Positions 62,554-64,000 of a DNA stretch of 64,000 nt are shown here, one piece after another (the first letter of the stretch is position 1; every line of letters begins with the position of its first letter). The stretch comes from Anisakis pegreffii (Eukaryota > Nematoda > Chromadorea > Rhabditida > Anisakidae), in contig JAPYMA010001761.1 in assembly GCA_035041965.1 (NCBI GenBank), positions 1 to 64,000 of the forward strand, in the 5' to 3' direction. The notes under the pieces were generated by a model. That model did no database searches, was not told the DNA's origin, and worked only from the letters and a program-made list of their open reading frames with translations. A program made the position numbers and the translations under genes.

Positions 62554-64000
62554 TAGGCATGTATAGCACAATGCAATACCACTACTAATAATATCTGAGT
62601 TAATGGAGGAGTGGATGCAATGCTTCATTATAACATGATTAGTCATGACCAAATCGCCATGATATTGTGGCTTAAATAACATTGCATTAAAAAATGTATT
62701 GCGTGTTGAGCCATTGAACTTAAAGCTTATCATATTGATTGTGAGCTAATTTAATGTTGAATTATTGCTTAAGAGTTTTCATTAACACTTCAGAGAGTTG
62801 ACTTAAGACTACAATTCAGAGCAGCATGAAAGAACGTCGCTCGTGAATTAGTTCTCGAATATGTATTTCAAATGGCATTGATCATTTCAAGCCATTCACA
62901 ATGACATTCACATAAAAGGTTATGAGTTATTAAAGAGATTCCGTTATGGTTCGTTTGATATATTTTCAGCGTTTTCATTGTGTGCATACGAACACAACAA
63001 ATGATTATTCTGATATTACCATATAGATTGCTGTCGTGATGAGATATTTTTCGAACGATCATTTGGCATTTCAGTTCCGTTATACCGTGAACAGTGACAT
63101 TTAGCTTTATAATCCATCCGTTTACTTTGATTCATTCAACTGAGTTATTCTTGTAGTCATTCATAATGGATTTCTCAATCACTCAGTCAAATGACATTAA
63201 TTCAGTAATCGTTTCCTTGTTATTGCCTGCCGTAGATCACATGAAATTGCTACAATTTGAAGTGGTTCATAGTTTCAACCTGATTTGAACCACATATTTT
63301 TCTTATTATTATTATTTCTATCATTATTACCAATTGCTGCTGTAATTATTATTATTGCCAATTATTATGTATTGTTTTATTTATTGCATTTTTATTATAA
63401 GTTGTTTTTATTCTTCGTTTTGTTATCAAATATTATTAATATTGCACTGTGATGTTGTCGTTATCTCCTTGACTATCACCCACTGATGTTAGCGAACTGA
63501 ATTGACTCTCGCCACTTTGTGCTGAACCATGCGAATAGTAAATTCCAATTCAATTAAATTGAAACAGTGAGGATGAATATCAACAAAGTGCAATTTTCAA
63601 AGTCCAGAAGTCCAATTTTAAGGGCAATACCTGATTTATTAAATCGATCTATTAATGGATATCAAATTCATTGCTTGAAAAGGGCAATCTATCACTCGTC
63701 TCTTAATGTATTTTCACTTTCACCTATCAAAAACATCACGCAAATGTTACCATAATATGACTAATCGGGTAAGATTGACTATCTATTCACAACGGATGGA
63801 CTGAAGCCTATTGCATGTAGTCAGCTAAAATATGAGGCGAGGCATTCATGATTTTAGAAAATCCAAAAACTCATTATCAGAAACGACGTGAATGTGAGTT
63901 GGCAGTGAACGTCGTTTTTGTGAATGCTTGTGATGTCCTTAGTTAAAGTGCATCTAATGTTCTTGACTGTTAATCAGTGACATAAAAATGCTCAATTCAT
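62554..64000. other. Gene-poor stretch with ATT-rich simple sequence
   Basis: No gene seen. ATT/TTA simple sequence occupies about 63300-63440 (TTATTATTATTATTTC and variants). Confidence 0.45.

Noticed and set aside
63300..63440. Periodic ATT sequence considered as a CRISPR or satellite array
   Set aside because: Simple-sequence DNA without spacers or a constant unit, in a eukaryotic genome.

Overview
The window looks like nuclear DNA of a nematode. It is AT-rich (my impression is about 35-37% GC). Genes are broken into many small exons bounded by GT...TTTCAG-type introns, and several start codons sit just downstream of a lone 3' splice site, as expected for spliced-leader trans-splicing. 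Recognisable families (a LIPS-type class-2 lipase, a pepsin-like ASP protease, a FMRFamide-receptor-like GPCR) fit a nematode. I cannot place the genus. There are no operons of bacterial type, rRNA, tRNA or CRISPR.

Layout: 1-3853 has no gene I can support. 3854-6180 (+) is a secreted or membrane-anchored lipase. 7063-11057 (+) is a complete-looking aspartic protease whose eight exons join in phase to 450 aa. 12957-14266 (+) is a tiny 96-aa protein with 18 cysteines around its membrane segment; its intron holds nested duplications. 15098-20211 (+) is a 15-exon, 812-aa helical protein that I could rebuild in phase but not name. 21282-24954 (+) is a Ser-Pro-rich, basic, probably nuclear protein with one apparent reading-frame break. 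27011-30706 (-) is a seven-transmembrane receptor, tail to tail with the previous gene. 33018-33245 (-) may be a 75-aa single-membrane-pass protein.

From about 33.2 kb to the end the window is gene-poor. By my rough estimate about a dozen ORFs of 90 codons or more are expected by chance in 64 kb of this composition, so most ORFs there mean nothing. Three places show several splice-compatible exons and are listed with low confidence (43.6-45.3 kb minus, 47.7-48.9 kb plus, 54.8-55.5 kb plus).

Mobile DNA: a short non-autonomous hAT-like element (TAGTGATGTCTC termini) occurs at 36405-36574 with a perfect 8-bp target duplication. A larger relative lies in an intron of the protease gene (8839-9249) and a fragment lies near 62.5 kb. 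Several local tandem repeats and hairpins are also listed. No coordinated pathway links the genes; lipase and aspartic protease side by side could both serve digestion or the secretory route, but that is inference.
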